Shown: positions 10,863 through 19,676, numbered from the stretch's first letter. The stretch: DNA of 60,653 nucleotides from Pseudomonadota bacterium (GCA_021850135.1 JAJZRV010000002.1:1-60653); one strand, 5' to 3'. Program-made: numbers and translations. Notes: generated by a model from the sequence alone, not told the origin.

Positions 10863-11793
10863 GGCGGGCGGTCGCCTGGCCCTCGTCTCCATGCCGGAAT
10901 GCCTGCAGCGCCTGCGCCCTGAAGTGATGGTTCTGCGCACCCTGGTGGGGCTGGACCATGACACCACCGAACGGGCCCTGGTCTCCACCCTGGAGCGGTT
11001 GGCCGATTGGGTCCTGAACCTGGTGGATCCAGCGGCGCCGGAGCAGGGCTCCCTGCTGCGCACGGCCCTGCGCAGCGCGATTGCGGGATTGCAGGGACAA
11101 CCCGTCGGAGAGGGGGGCACTCCCCCGCTCGTGGTGGTGCTGGAAGTGCTGCTGGGTTCGGTGTCCGACGCCTTGCAGGGCCTCTCCGTCACCGGGGCAC
11201 CGGGAACGGGTGCCCCTCCGTGGGGCATCTATTCCAGCAGCCTGGCCGGGTGGGGGCGGGCGCACCAGTGCCGGGAGGTGGACTGGACCGTGCACGCGCC
11301 GGCTGACCGGCGTGCCGTCAACCGCGCGCTCCTTGCCGGACGCATCCTCTCGGGGGCGACGCTGGCCCATCTCGAGCAGCACGCGGGGGCGGATGTCGCG
11401 CGCCTCTGGGTGGGAGGCGCGTCCAGCGTCCCCGTGCCGGAGCACCGGTCGCGCCTGGAACAGCGCGTGGCCCAGGCCATGCGCCGGCTGGCGCAGCGCG
11501 GGCTGTGGCAATGTCACGTGCCGCCGGGCCGGGTCTGGTGGCAGGGCGCGCGCTGCTACCTGTTGTGGCCGCTGGCCGGACAGGACCTGATGAAGGAGAT
11601 CGCGGTGCTGACGGGGGCCGTGCCGGCGGACACGGCGGAGCAATGGCTGGCGCAACTGGTGCAGGCTGAATGCGTGGTTCCGGCTGGCCAGGACGTCTGC
11701 GTGACGGTCACGCATCCGCTGCTTCAGCGGCCCGTCACGGCGGTGCGGCTGGCCGGGCGGCTCGAGACCCTGCTTGCCGCCTGCCTGCAGTGA
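10852..11793 (+). CDS. MobH/TraI_2-like conjugation protein lacking the HD metal site
   Basis: A 313-residue protein. I see two regions that resemble MobH-type relaxases of SXT-like elements: an N-terminal TraI_2-like segment (STLERLADWVLNLVDPA followed by LLRTALRSAIAGL) and a C-terminal winged-helix-like segment (QAMRRLAQRGLWQCHVPPG, WPLAGQDLMKEI). In the family the first region carries a histidine cluster and an HD motif that bind metal; here APEQGSLLRTALRS stands in their place and no HD follows. I infer a scaffold or partner role, or a dead relaxase. GTG 10852 has GAGG 6 bases upstream; GTG 10840 is an alternative. Stop overlaps the traD start. Assignment is from memory of the family pattern and is tentative. 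Confidence 0.5.
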   Translation: MNREAGGRLALVSMPECLQRLRPEVMVLRTLVGLDHDTTERALVSTLERLADWVLNLVDPAAPEQGSLLRTALRSAIAGLQGQPVGEGGTPPLVVVLEVLLGSVSDALQGLSVTGAPGTGAPPWGIYSSSLAGWGRAHQCREVDWTVHAPADRRAVNRALLAGRILSGATLAHLEQHAGADVARLWVGGASSVPVPEHRSRLEQRVAQAMRRLAQRGLWQCHVPPGRVWWQGARCYLLWPLAGQDLMKEIAVLTGAVPADTAEQWLAQLVQAECVVPAGQDVCVTVTHPLLQRPVTAVRLAGRLETLLAACLQ

Positions 11794-13409
11794 GCGGCAG
11801 TTTCCCGTGGGGGGCCTCGCTGCCCTGGGTGCTGGCGCTGTGTGCGAGCGCGCTCATGGCGCGCTGGGTGGGTCTGGGCCCGGGCGCGACGGGCGCCCTG
11901 CTGGTCGCCGGGTTGGGGGTCGGTTCGGCAGTAGGGGTCCCCATCGGGTGGCGTGCCCTCCGTGAGGCGCGCCATCGGCGCCCCAGGCGGCTCACGATGC
12001 GCGGGCTGGCACGCGGCGTGCAACGCCATCCTGAACGCGTGCTGCTGGGGGAGGGCGCCCCATGGCAGGCGCGTCAGACCCAGGCGTTGCATCAGGCACT
12101 CTGCCGTCCCGGATCGCAAGCCGGCGGATCGTCGCTGCTCAGCCACGCCGGCGCGCTGGGGCCCCTTTATCTGGACGCGCAGGAGGCCCGCGTGCATACC
12201 CTGGTGGTGGGTGCGCCGGGCACGGGCAAGACGCAACTGTTCAAGCTGCTGGCGCTGCAAGCCATCGCTCGCGGCGAGGCGGTGATCCTGCTGGATCCCA
12301 AGGGCGGCCCTGCGCTGCGACACAGCCTCGCACGCGCCGCGGCGCGTGCGGATCGCCCCTATTTCCAGTTGCTGCCGGCCGAGCCGGAACACAGCGATGC
12401 GCTCGATCTGCTGGCCAATGGCCGCCAGGCCTCGGAAATCGCAAGCCGCCTGAGCCGGCTCATCCCCGCCGACGAATCGGACAACGCCTTCGGGCAGTTT
12501 GCCTGGATGACGCTCCACCGCATCATCGAGGGGCTGCTGGCCGTGCGCGCGCCGGTGACGCTCAAGGCGCTGCGCTTTCATGGGGCCGATCAGGGCCGCA
12601 CGCTGCATGCGCGCCTGCCGTCCCCCGTCGCCTGTCAGGGACTGGCCGACCTCGTGGCCCACGATCCTGCGCATTACCGGAAAATGATCCTGGCCCTCAC
12701 GCCAGTGCTGGAAACGCTGACGGCGGGCGCCCTGGGCGCGCTCCTCTCGCCGCCGCACGAGGCCGGCGAACGCGTCCTGCCTGCAGACCGGCCCCGGGTG
12801 CACCTCGCCCAGATCATCCGCCAGGGCGGCGTGTTGTATGCCGGCCTGGGGGCGCTTTCCGACGAGGCGCTCGCGCGTGCCCTGGGCGGGTTGTTGCTGG
12901 CGGACCTTGCGGCGGTGGCCGGGGACCGCTACCGCGATGCGGGCGTCACCGTGCCGGTGCGCCTGTTCGTGGACGAGGCTGCCGAAATCACCAATCCCGC
13001 CTTTGTGCAGCTGCTCAACAAGGGCAGGGAATGCGGGCTCGTGGTGACCTTTGCGGTGCAGACGCTGGCGGACCTGGAAGTGGCCATGGGCGGGGCCGGG
13101 CCCGCGCGCATGATGGTGGGCAATGCGGGGCACCTGATCGCCTTTCGCACGCTCGATCCCGAATCGCGCAAGGTCTGGTCGGAGCGCGCCGGGTCCGCCT
13201 GGATCTGCGCCACCAGCGCCTCGGTGGGTGCGCAACAGGCGCAGGGACGCCTGGGCGCGCAGCATGGCCTGTCTGCCGGGCGTCACCGGCAGCAGCAGGA
13301 GGCGCCGCTGATCCCCGAGGCATTGCTGGCCCAACTGCCCGACCTGCACTTCGTGGGGTTGCTCGCCGGCCAGCGCACGGTGGTGGGCCGCCTGCCGCTG
13401 GTGGCGTGA
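11790..13409 (+). CDS. traD: TraD/TraG-type type IV coupling ATPase
   Basis: Coupling proteins are inner-membrane hexameric ATPases that bring relaxase-bound DNA to the type IV secretion channel. This 539-residue protein has two N-terminal membrane segments (about residues 9-27 and 32-52), Walker A VVGAPGTGKTQLFK, DPKGG shortly after, and Walker B LFVDEAAEITNPAF followed by NKGRECGLVVTFAVQT, which is typical of the TraD/VirD4 family of ICEs. Start GTG 11790 overlaps the preceding stop (GTGA). It is a little shorter than SXT TraD as I remember it (about 600). The reading frame is intact, which argues against recent decay. Confidence 0.82.
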   Translation: MSGSFPWGASLPWVLALCASALMARWVGLGPGATGALLVAGLGVGSAVGVPIGWRALREARHRRPRRLTMRGLARGVQRHPERVLLGEGAPWQARQTQALHQALCRPGSQAGGSSLLSHAGALGPLYLDAQEARVHTLVVGAPGTGKTQLFKLLALQAIARGEAVILLDPKGGPALRHSLARAAARADRPYFQLLPAEPEHSDALDLLANGRQASEIASRLSRLIPADESDNAFGQFAWMTLHRIIEGLLAVRAPVTLKALRFHGADQGRTLHARLPSPVACQGLADLVAHDPAHYRKMILALTPVLETLTAGALGALLSPPHEAGERVLPADRPRVHLAQIIRQGGVLYAGLGALSDEALARALGGLLLADLAAVAGDRYRDAGVTVPVRLFVDEAAEITNPAFVQLLNKGRECGLVVTFAVQTLADLEVAMGGAGPARMMVGNAGHLIAFRTLDPESRKVWSERAGSAWICATSASVGAQQAQGRLGAQHGLSAGRHRQQQEAPLIPEALLAQLPDLHFVGLLAGQRTVVGRLPLVA

Positions 13410-13422
13410 CTGGGGAGGGGCG

Positions 13423-13803
13423 ATGCTGCAGGCGCTGGGCGAGGAAGTGCTGCGGGACCAGGGGGCCTGGGGGGGCACGCTGGTCCGCTACGCGCTGCAC
13501 TGGGCCAACGCGCATGCCGGCGCGCGGGGCCTGTTGTGGCAGGTGGCGTACCGCGGGATCGTCCTGGCGGGCTGGAGTCTTGCCGCCGCACCGCTCGGCT
13601 TCACGCTCGCGCAGCAGCGGAGGCAGTCGCGTCAGCGCCGCGACGACCTTTCGGCCATGCAACACCGGGCCCGTCGGGGCGGGATCGTGCTGGGGGGAGT
13701 GTCGGGGACGGTGCTGCTGCTGTTCTGGCCCGCACCGCTGTCACCGGCGTGGGTGCCGGGATGGGCCGGCGGGATCTGGCTGGGGTTGTGCTGGATGCTC
13801 TAG
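13423..13803 (+). CDS. DUF4400-like ICE membrane protein
   Basis: A 126-residue protein with two likely membrane segments (about 43-60 and 85-125) and a basic middle (QQRRQSRQRRDDLSAMQHRA). In SXT/R391 and related elements a DUF4400 membrane protein with a similar basic connector (RRD...HRA) directly follows traD; gene order and pattern agree here. Function of the family is not established. ATG 13423 has a strong GGAGGGG site 5-6 bases upstream. It closes the five-gene block. Confidence 0.5.
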   Translation: MLQALGEEVLRDQGAWGGTLVRYALHWANAHAGARGLLWQVAYRGIVLAGWSLAAAPLGFTLAQQRRQSRQRRDDLSAMQHRARRGGIVLGGVSGTVLLLFWPAPLSPAWVPGWAGGIWLGLCWML

Positions 13804-13818
13804 CGCATGCTGCCGGGT

Positions 13819-13977
13819 TTACTTGCCGCCGCGGCTGAAATCGTCAATGTCCGCATCCTGGACGGCATACAGGTCATCCAGCGATTCGTCGTCCAGATCA
13901 TCGCGGTTCAGGGCGCGCACGGGTAGAATGGTGCATTCGCTGTCGTTGAAAGCGCTGTAAGTGTCGCAAGTCTTCAT
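13819..13977 (-). CDS. Small acidic protein, 52 residues, unknown
   Basis: Minus-strand ORF starting MKTCDTYSAFNDSECTI and ending in a very acidic segment (DDLDDESLDDLYAVQDADID) before SRGGK. AGGAG sits 6 bases before the ATG, an excellent ribosome site, and Asp/Glu enrichment is unlike a chance frame. It has two cysteines (4 and 14) near the N-terminus and no signal peptide. I do not recognise it. A longer upstream reading to 14070 exists but adds a non-protein-like leader. It converges on the ICE-like block and is divergent from the TauE/SafE gene. Confidence 0.55.
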   Translation of the reverse strand: MKTCDTYSAFNDSECTILPVRALNRDDLDDESLDDLYAVQDADIDDFSRGGK

Positions 13978-14069
13978 CTTGTCTCCTTTTTGGATAGCTT
14001 GGTTTCCGTGGTGTCTCCTGCAGTTAAGCAAACTGGTGTGACACTGCTGTGACAGGGAATGAATCTGCA

Positions 14070-14864
14070 ATGATGGAAAATCTGCTGCCGGGGGGCCTGG
14101 GTCTTGCCACCGGACTGCTGCTCGGACTCACGGGTGCGGGCGGGGGCATCATGGCTGCCCCCCTCCTGATCCTGGTCATGCACCAGTCGGTGACGAGCGC
14201 CGCACCCATCGCCCTGGTGGCGGTCAGCCTGGGCGCGGGATTGGGCATGCTCATGGGGCTGCGCGAGGGCATCGTGCGCTACCGGGCCGCCCTGATCCTA
14301 TCCACCACCGGGCTCCTGGCCTCACCGCTGGGCATTTATTTCTCCCGGATCCTGCCCAATACGCCGCTCATGCTGGCTTTCGCGCTCCTGCTGGGGTATC
14401 AGGGCTGGCGTTACTGGCGCGGCGGCGGCCTGGCGCGTGACCGCGACCTGCCCTGTGTTCTGGATCCCCAGTCGGGCCGCTTCGTCTGGAATGCGCTGTG
14501 CACCCGGGTCATGCTCACCACGGGGCTGATGGCAGGGTTCCTGTCGGGGCTGCTGGGTGTGGGGGGCGGTTTCATCCTGGTGCCGGCCCTGCGCCGCCAC
14601 ACGCCGCTGTCCATGCACGCCATCGCGGCCACATCGCTGATGGTGCTGACCGTGGTGTCCACGGGCGGCCTGTTGCAGTGGCTGGCCCTGGGCGACATCC
14701 AGTGGCGGATCGCGGTGCCCTTCGTGGCAGGCGTGCTGGTGGGCATGTTCGCGGGGCGCCGGGGGGCGCGGCGGATGCGCGAGGACCATGTGCGACGCCT
14801 GTTTGCCGTGTTGTGTTTTGCCGTTTGTGCGAGTTTGCTGATCAAGATTGGAGTGCTGCCCTGA
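14070..14864 (+). CDS. TauE/SafE-family sulfite/sulfonate-type permease
   Basis: A 264-residue integral membrane protein, about eight segments, with the duplicated glycine-rich signature of the family: GLLLGLTGAGGGIMAAPLLI near the N-terminus and GFLSGLLGVGGGFILVPAL in the second half. Members export sulfite, sulfoacetate or related organosulfur anions; substrate here is unknown, but sulfite is plausible in an organism with sorAB. I chose ATG 14070 (AGGGA upstream); GTG 14049 would add seven residues. The stop overlaps the next start (TGATG). Confidence 0.85.
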   Translation: MMENLLPGGLGLATGLLLGLTGAGGGIMAAPLLILVMHQSVTSAAPIALVAVSLGAGLGMLMGLREGIVRYRAALILSTTGLLASPLGIYFSRILPNTPLMLAFALLLGYQGWRYWRGGGLARDRDLPCVLDPQSGRFVWNALCTRVMLTTGLMAGFLSGLLGVGGGFILVPALRRHTPLSMHAIAATSLMVLTVVSTGGLLQWLALGDIQWRIAVPFVAGVLVGMFAGRRGARRMREDHVRRLFAVLCFAVCASLLIKIGVLP

Positions 14865-15772
14865 TGTCTTCTGCTTCACCGGTTTCATGGCAACGCGCGT
14901 TGCCGCAACTTGCGCTGGTCGTCCTGTCGCTGATTTGGGGCTACACCTGGGTGATGGCCAAGGAAGGCCTGGATTTTGCGCCGCCCGTGGCCTTCGCGGC
15001 CCAGCGCTGCGTGGGTGGTGCGCTGGCCCTGCTGCTGGTGCTCAAGCTCACCGGGCGTTCCCTGCGCTGGGTGGCCCCGGGGGCCACGCTCGCCATCGGC
15101 TTCGTGCAGGTGGCCGGTTTCACGGCCCTGCAGACCTGGGCCCTGGTGGAGGGGGGGCCGGGCAAAACGGCGGTGTTGATCTACACCATGCCCATCTGGA
15201 CCCTGCTGCTCGCCTGGTGGCTGCTGGGAGAGCGCGTGCGCGGCGCGCAGTGGGTCGCCGCAGCCATCACGCTGACGGGACTCGTGCTCATCATCGAGCC
15301 CTGGGACATGCATTCCAGCGCGCTCAGCAAGTTTCTGGGCATCATGGCCGCGGTCTGCTGGGCCGTCGGCACCATCCTGATCAAGCGCCTGAGGGCCCGC
15401 CAGCCGGTGGACCTGCTGGCCCTGACGGCCTGGCAGATGGTCGTGGGCTCGGTGCCGCTGGTGTTGCTGGCCTGGCTTCTGCCCGAACCCGCCACGCGCT
15501 GGACCCCGCACTTTGCGGGCATCCTTGCCTTCATGGCAATCGCCAGCACGGCGTTGTGCTGGTGGCTGTGGATCTACATCCTGGATCGCGTTCCGGCCTG
15601 GGAGGCCAGCCTCTCGGTCCTGGGCACGCCCGTGGTAGCCATCCTCTCCTCGCGGCTTTTCACGGGAGAGGAGTTCAAGGTGCCCGAAGTGGCGGGCATC
15701 CTGCTGATCGGGGCCGGGCTGTTGCTTCTGGCCCTCATCGGATGGCTGGTCAGCCGGAGAAACGCCGCATAG
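14864..15772 (+). CDS. EamA/DMT-family transporter
   Basis: A 302-residue protein with ten predicted membrane segments in two EamA halves (first half beginning LVVLSLIWGYTWVMAKEGL, second near KFLGIMAAVCWAVGTILIK). DMT exporters move small metabolites or amino acids; the substrate cannot be read from the sequence. Start ATG 14864 overlaps the preceding stop, so it is probably coupled to the TauE/SafE gene. Confidence 0.85.
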   Translation: MSSASPVSWQRALPQLALVVLSLIWGYTWVMAKEGLDFAPPVAFAAQRCVGGALALLLVLKLTGRSLRWVAPGATLAIGFVQVAGFTALQTWALVEGGPGKTAVLIYTMPIWTLLLAWWLLGERVRGAQWVAAAITLTGLVLIIEPWDMHSSALSKFLGIMAAVCWAVGTILIKRLRARQPVDLLALTAWQMVVGSVPLVLLAWLLPEPATRWTPHFAGILAFMAIASTALCWWLWIYILDRVPAWEASLSVLGTPVVAILSSRLFTGEEFKVPEVAGILLIGAGLLLLALIGWLVSRRNAA

Positions 15773-15791
15773 CGGGTGCATTTTCCGGCAT

Positions 15792-15814
15792 TGCAGGGGA
15801 TAATGGCCCCTGCA
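15792..15814. terminator. Hairpin between the EamA and HDOD-GGDEF genes
   Basis: An 8-bp perfect stem TGCAGGGG / CCCCTGCA (15792-15799 and 15807-15814) with a 7-base loop. No T-run follows. It may end the permease transcript or act as an operator near the promoter of the next gene. Confidence 0.35.
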
Positions 15815-15851
15815 CAACTGCACCATAAAAAATATTCCAAGCGGAACCCAT

Positions 15852-17726
15852 ATGATCAAGGACGGAGCCGAATCTCTGAGTTCCCTGGAAGAGCCGACCG
15901 AAGAGTCGTTGCTGCTGCAAATCCAGGCCCTCGGCCAACTGCCTTCCCCTTCCCATACGGCGCTGCGCCTGTTCACCCTGTTGCAATCGGGCGAGAGCGG
16001 GCTCAAGGACATCGTCGCAGTCGTCAAATCCGATCCCACCCTGACCGTGCGTCTGCTGCGTCTGGCCAACCGGCCGGGCAACGGGGCCGTGCGCCCGGCG
16101 GTGGCGGTGGAGGAGGCGCTGGTGCGGCTGGGGCTCAACGCGGCGGTGCATCTCGCGGCCGGGTTGTCGGTGCTGGATGAGGCCCTGGCCAACCAGTCCG
16201 GAGAGGTGTCCGCCTATCTCGACCTGTGCAGCCGCTCCCTTGCCGCGGCGGTCACCGCCGAATGGCTGTGCAGCCAGCCCGGCATTCCTGCCGGCGCGGC
16301 TGAAATGTTTACCTGCGCGCTGCTTGCCCGGGTGGGGCAACTGGCCCTGCTGCGTTTCTACCCCGATGCCTACAGCGGCTTCCTTGAAACCACCGAGGAT
16401 GTGGATGACCTCGTGCGCCTGGAACGCCAGAATTTCGGTATCGACCACGTGGCCATCGGCACGGCATTGCTCAACGACTGGGGGTTTCCAGCCGTTCTGG
16501 TGGAAGTGATCCGACTTGCGGAATCCAGCCTCGAGGACCGCGCGGGCAACGAGCGCAAGGTCGTCATGGCGCAGGTGCTGCATGCCGCCTGGGAGATCGC
16601 CCCGTTGCTGGTGGAGGGCGCGACCGAAGCCCTCCTGCCAGTGGTGCGTGAAACCCTGGCGATGCTGGGCGTGTCCAGCAGCGACCAGGACGTGCAGCGT
16701 GCCGTGATGCGGCTGCAGAAGGGCTGGGACGTCTGGTGCAAGGACCATGGGCTTGACGCCCCTGGAAGCGGCGGCGAGGGCAGTGCCGCGGGTTCGCTGC
16801 GGCCGGATGGCACGCCGGTCGTGACCGTCGTGCTCTACGCCGAACCCACCGCGCTCAAGCCGGCCTGGATCGCCGCGCTCCAGAACGCCGGATACCGCGT
16901 GACGGAGGCATCCACCCTGGAAGAATCCGGTCGCGTGCTGACTGCCGGACACGCAGAAATCATGATCGCCATGGTGCACCAGCAGACCCTGTTCGTGCAT
17001 GCTGCCACGCTCTCGGCCATGGTGGCGGGAAACGGCCACGCGGCCCTGCTGCTGCATGACGTTCACGATGAGCAGGAGCACGCCGAGCTGCTGTTGCTGG
17101 GCATGGACGCGGTGCTGCCGCTGGAAGTCAGCCCCGCCTTGCTGTGCGCCCAGGTGGCGCGTGCGTCCCGGCGCATCCAGGAACACCGAATGCTGGAAAA
17201 CGAGCGCGGCTCGCATCGCAAAATCCTGTCGCAGCTTGCGGCGACCACGCGCAAGCTGCACCGCCAGACCCTGACCGACCCGCTTACCGGGCTGGCCAAC
17301 CGGCGCATGGCCGATGCTTTCCTCAAGCGGCACTGGGCCCAGGCTGAGCGCCGCCGCTCGCCCCTGAGCTGCCTGCTCATCGACCTCGACAACTTCAAGC
17401 AGATCAACGACGCCCACGGCCACGACGCGGGCGACCGGGTGCTGCAGGAGCTGGCCGGCATCCTCAAGCGCCAGGTGCGGCAGGAAGACCTTGCCGTGCG
17501 GCTGGGCGGGGACGAATTCCTCATGGTGTGCCCGCTCGCCACCGAGTCCGACATGGAAGTGCTGCGCAAGCGCCTCATGGCGGCTGCCGCCAGGGTCACA
17601 CTGGAAACCGGCCCCCTGGTGTTCTCCACCGGGATCGCGGAGCGCAATCCCATTACCATGAAATCGCCGGGCGACCTGTTGCGGGCGGCGGACCAGAAAC
17701 TCATTCGCGTCAAACGCGGACGCTGA
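15852..17726 (+). CDS. HDOD domain, degenerate receiver and GGDEF diguanylate cyclase
   Basis: A 624-residue cytoplasmic signalling protein. Residues about 20-230 form an HDOD domain (QIQALGQLPSPSHTALRLF, then SDPTLTVRLLRLANRPG). Residues about 322-440 look like a receiver fold without the acidic pair (VVTVVLYAEPTAL), with His where the phospho-Asp should be (MIAMVHQQT) and no conserved Lys-Pro. Residues about 470-620 are a GGDEF domain with intact G552-G-D-E-F556 and an inhibitory I-site R543-x2-D546 exactly five residues before it. It should synthesise cyclic-di-GMP with product inhibition; the input is unknown. It lies upstream of the cbb operon, in the same direction, but a separate promoter is likely between them. 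Confidence 0.88.
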   Translation: MIKDGAESLSSLEEPTEESLLLQIQALGQLPSPSHTALRLFTLLQSGESGLKDIVAVVKSDPTLTVRLLRLANRPGNGAVRPAVAVEEALVRLGLNAAVHLAAGLSVLDEALANQSGEVSAYLDLCSRSLAAAVTAEWLCSQPGIPAGAAEMFTCALLARVGQLALLRFYPDAYSGFLETTEDVDDLVRLERQNFGIDHVAIGTALLNDWGFPAVLVEVIRLAESSLEDRAGNERKVVMAQVLHAAWEIAPLLVEGATEALLPVVRETLAMLGVSSSDQDVQRAVMRLQKGWDVWCKDHGLDAPGSGGEGSAAGSLRPDGTPVVTVVLYAEPTALKPAWIAALQNAGYRVTEASTLEESGRVLTAGHAEIMIAMVHQQTLFVHAATLSAMVAGNGHAALLLHDVHDEQEHAELLLLGMDAVLPLEVSPALLCAQVARASRRIQEHRMLENERGSHRKILSQLAATTRKLHRQTLTDPLTGLANRRMADAFLKRHWAQAERRRSPLSCLLIDLDNFKQINDAHGHDAGDRVLQELAGILKRQVRQEDLAVRLGGDEFLMVCPLATESDMEVLRKRLMAAAARVTLETGPLVFSTGIAERNPITMKSPGDLLRAADQKLIRVKRGR

Positions 17727-17775
17727 ACGGGAAGAGGTATAAGTGTTGCTGATATAAGCAATCAGAATAATTTAA

Positions 17776-17803
17776 TTTACTTATGCATTGTTTTCTTTAA
17801 GAT
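17776..17803 (+). promoter_or_regulatory. Candidate promoter of the cbb operon
   Basis: TTTACT (17776-17781) and TAAGAT (17798-17803) with a 16-base spacer, in an AT-rich stretch (about 17745-17800) that contrasts with the GC-rich flanks. LysR-type CbbR usually controls such operons, but no cbbR is in the window, and I could not assign a CbbR site with confidence. Confidence 0.4.
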
Positions 17804-17850
17804 GGGGGCCTGACAAGACACACCGGGAACGGACCCCACGGAGGAAAACC

Positions 17851-19272
17851 ATGGCAGTGAAGACCTACAATGCTGGCGTGAAGGAATACCGCCAGACCTA
17901 CTGGACCCCGGAATACACCCCCAAGGACACCGACCTCCTCGCCTGTTTCAAGATCACCCCCCAGCCCGGCGTGGACCGCGAAGAAGTGGCCGCTGCCGTG
18001 GCCGCCGAGTCTTCCACCGGCACCTGGACCACCGTCTGGACCGACCTCCTCACCGATCTCGATTACTACAAGGGCCGCGCCTACCGCATCGAGGACGTGC
18101 CTGGCGACGACACCTGCTTCTATGCCTTCGTCGCCTATCCCATTGACCTCTTCGAGGAGGGCTCGGTGGTCAACGTGTTGACCTCGCTCGTGGGCAACGT
18201 GTTTGGTTTCAAGGCGCTGCGCGCCCTGCGCCTGGAAGACGTGCGCTTTCCCATTGCCTATGTCATGACCTGCGGTGGCCCCCCCCAGGGCATCCAGGTG
18301 GAACGCGACAAGATGAACAAGTATGGCCGTCCGCTGCTGGGCTGCACCATCAAGCCCAAACTTGGCCTCTCTGCCAAGAACTACGGACGTGCGGTCTACG
18401 AGTGCCTGCGCGGCGGGCTCGATTTCACCAAGGACGACGAAAACGTCAACAGCCAGCCCTTCATGCGCTGGCGCGACCGCTTCGAGTTCGTGCATGAGGC
18501 CACCCTCAAGGCGCAACGCGAGACCGGCGAGCGCAAGGGGCATTACCTCAATGTGACCGCGCCCACCCCGGAAGAAATGTACAAGCGGGCCGAGTTTGCC
18601 AAGGAAATCGGTGCGCCCATCATCATGCACGATTACCTCACCGGCGGCCTCACGGCCAACACGGGGCTGGCCAACTGGTGCCGCGACAACGGCATGCTGC
18701 TGCATATCCACCGCGCCATGCACGCCGTGCTGGACCGCAACCCGCATCACGGCATCCACTTTCGCGTGCTGACCAAGGTGCTGCGCCTGTCCGGCGGCGA
18801 CCACCTGCACTCCGGCACCGTGGTGGGCAAGCTCGAAGGCTCGCGCGAGGCCACCCTGGGGTGGATCGACCTCATGCGCGACGAACACATCAAGGAAGAC
18901 CGCAGCCGGGGCATTTTCTTCGACCAGGACTGGGGCGCCATGCCCGGACTGTTCCCGGTGGCCTCGGGCGGCATCCACGTGTGGCACATGCCCGCCCTCG
19001 TCAACATCTTCGGTGACGATTCGGTGCTGCAGTTTGGCGGCGGTACGCTGGGCCATCCCTGGGGCAATGCTGCCGGGGCCGCAGCCAACCGCGTGGCGCT
19101 CGAAGCCTGCGTGGCTGCGCGCAACCAGGGCATCGCCGTGGAGAAGGAAGGCCGGGCGGTGCTGACCCAGGCCGCCGAGCATAGCCCCGAGCTCAAGATC
19201 GCCATGGAAACCTGGAAGGAGATCAGGTTTGAATTCGATACCGTGGACAAGCTCGACGTTGCCCATAAATAA
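17851..19272 (+). CDS. cbbL: RuBisCO large subunit, form I
   Basis: Fixes CO2 onto ribulose 1,5-bisphosphate in the Calvin cycle. The 473-residue length fits form I, and the sequence starts [17 protein letters not shown], typical of the proteobacterial form IA/IC group. The active-site lysine motif [11 protein letters not shown], the carbamylated lysine motif [17 protein letters not shown] and HIHRAMHAV are intact. ATG 17851 has GGAGG 6-7 bases upstream. An in-frame TTG/ATG farther upstream adds a non-homologous leader and is rejected. First gene of cbbL-S-Q-O. No carboxysome shell genes are present here. Confidence 0.98.
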   Translation: MAVKTYNAGVKEYRQTYWTPEYTPKDTDLLACFKITPQPGVDREEVAAAVAAESSTGTWTTVWTDLLTDLDYYKGRAYRIEDVPGDDTCFYAFVAYPIDLFEEGSVVNVLTSLVGNVFGFKALRALRLEDVRFPIAYVMTCGGPPQGIQVERDKMNKYGRPLLGCTIKPKLGLSAKNYGRAVYECLRGGLDFTKDDENVNSQPFMRWRDRFEFVHEATLKAQRETGERKGHYLNVTAPTPEEMYKRAEFAKEIGAPIIMHDYLTGGLTANTGLANWCRDNGMLLHIHRAMHAVLDRNPHHGIHFRVLTKVLRLSGGDHLHSGTVVGKLEGSREATLGWIDLMRDEHIKEDRSRGIFFDQDWGAMPGLFPVASGGIHVWHMPALVNIFGDDSVLQFGGGTLGHPWGNAAGAAANRVALEACVAARNQGIAVEKEGRAVLTQAAEHSPELKIAMETWKEIRFEFDTVDKLDVAHK

Positions 19273-19297
19273 GCCCAAATACGCCAAGGAGCATTTC

Positions 19298-19654
19298 ATG
19301 AGCGAAGTAATGGACTACAAGTCGCGCCTGAGCGACCCCGCGAGCCGCAAGTTCGAAACTTTTTCCTACCTGCCGGCCATGACGGCCGACGAGATCAGAA
19401 AGCAGGTGGAATACCTGGTCAGGAAGGGCTGGAATCCGGCCATCGAGCATACCGAGCCGGAATACCTGATGGACTCGTACTGGTACATGTGGAAGCTGCC
19501 AATGTTTGGCGAAACCGACGTCAACCGGGTGCTGGCCGAAGCCGAGGCCTGCCACAAGGCCAACCCCGGCAACCACGTGCGCCTCATCGGGTATGACAAT
19601 TTCAGGCAGTCGCAAGGGGCCTCCATGGTGATTTTCCGCGGCAAGACCGTTTGA
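19298..19654 (+). CDS. cbbS: RuBisCO small subunit, form I
   Basis: The small subunit completes the L8S8 hexadecamer. The 118-residue protein has the expected [19 protein letters not shown] opening, then [21 protein letters not shown], the conserved [10 protein letters not shown], and ends [18 protein letters not shown]. The start ATG 19298 has AAGGAG upstream; it begins 25 bases after cbbL. A strong terminator follows 22 bases after its stop. Confidence 0.97.
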   Translation: MSEVMDYKSRLSDPASRKFETFSYLPAMTADEIRKQVEYLVRKGWNPAIEHTEPEYLMDSYWYMWKLPMFGETDVNRVLAEAEACHKANPGNHVRLIGYDNFRQSQGASMVIFRGKTV

Positions 19655-19676
19655 GCATTACGGTCATGCACTTCAG

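Noticed and set aside
9777-13818. Integrated element with attachment repeats
   Set aside because: I found no tRNA gene, integrase or direct repeats at the two borders by reading.
14498-15772. Start of the second EamA-type gene far upstream at 14498
   Set aside because: The upstream part overlaps the TauE/SafE gene and is not membrane-like; ATG 14864 overlaps the stop in the usual TGATG manner.
17745-17850. Specific CbbR operator
   Set aside because: Several T-N11-A pairs can be drawn in this AT-rich stretch, so none is convincing without comparison.
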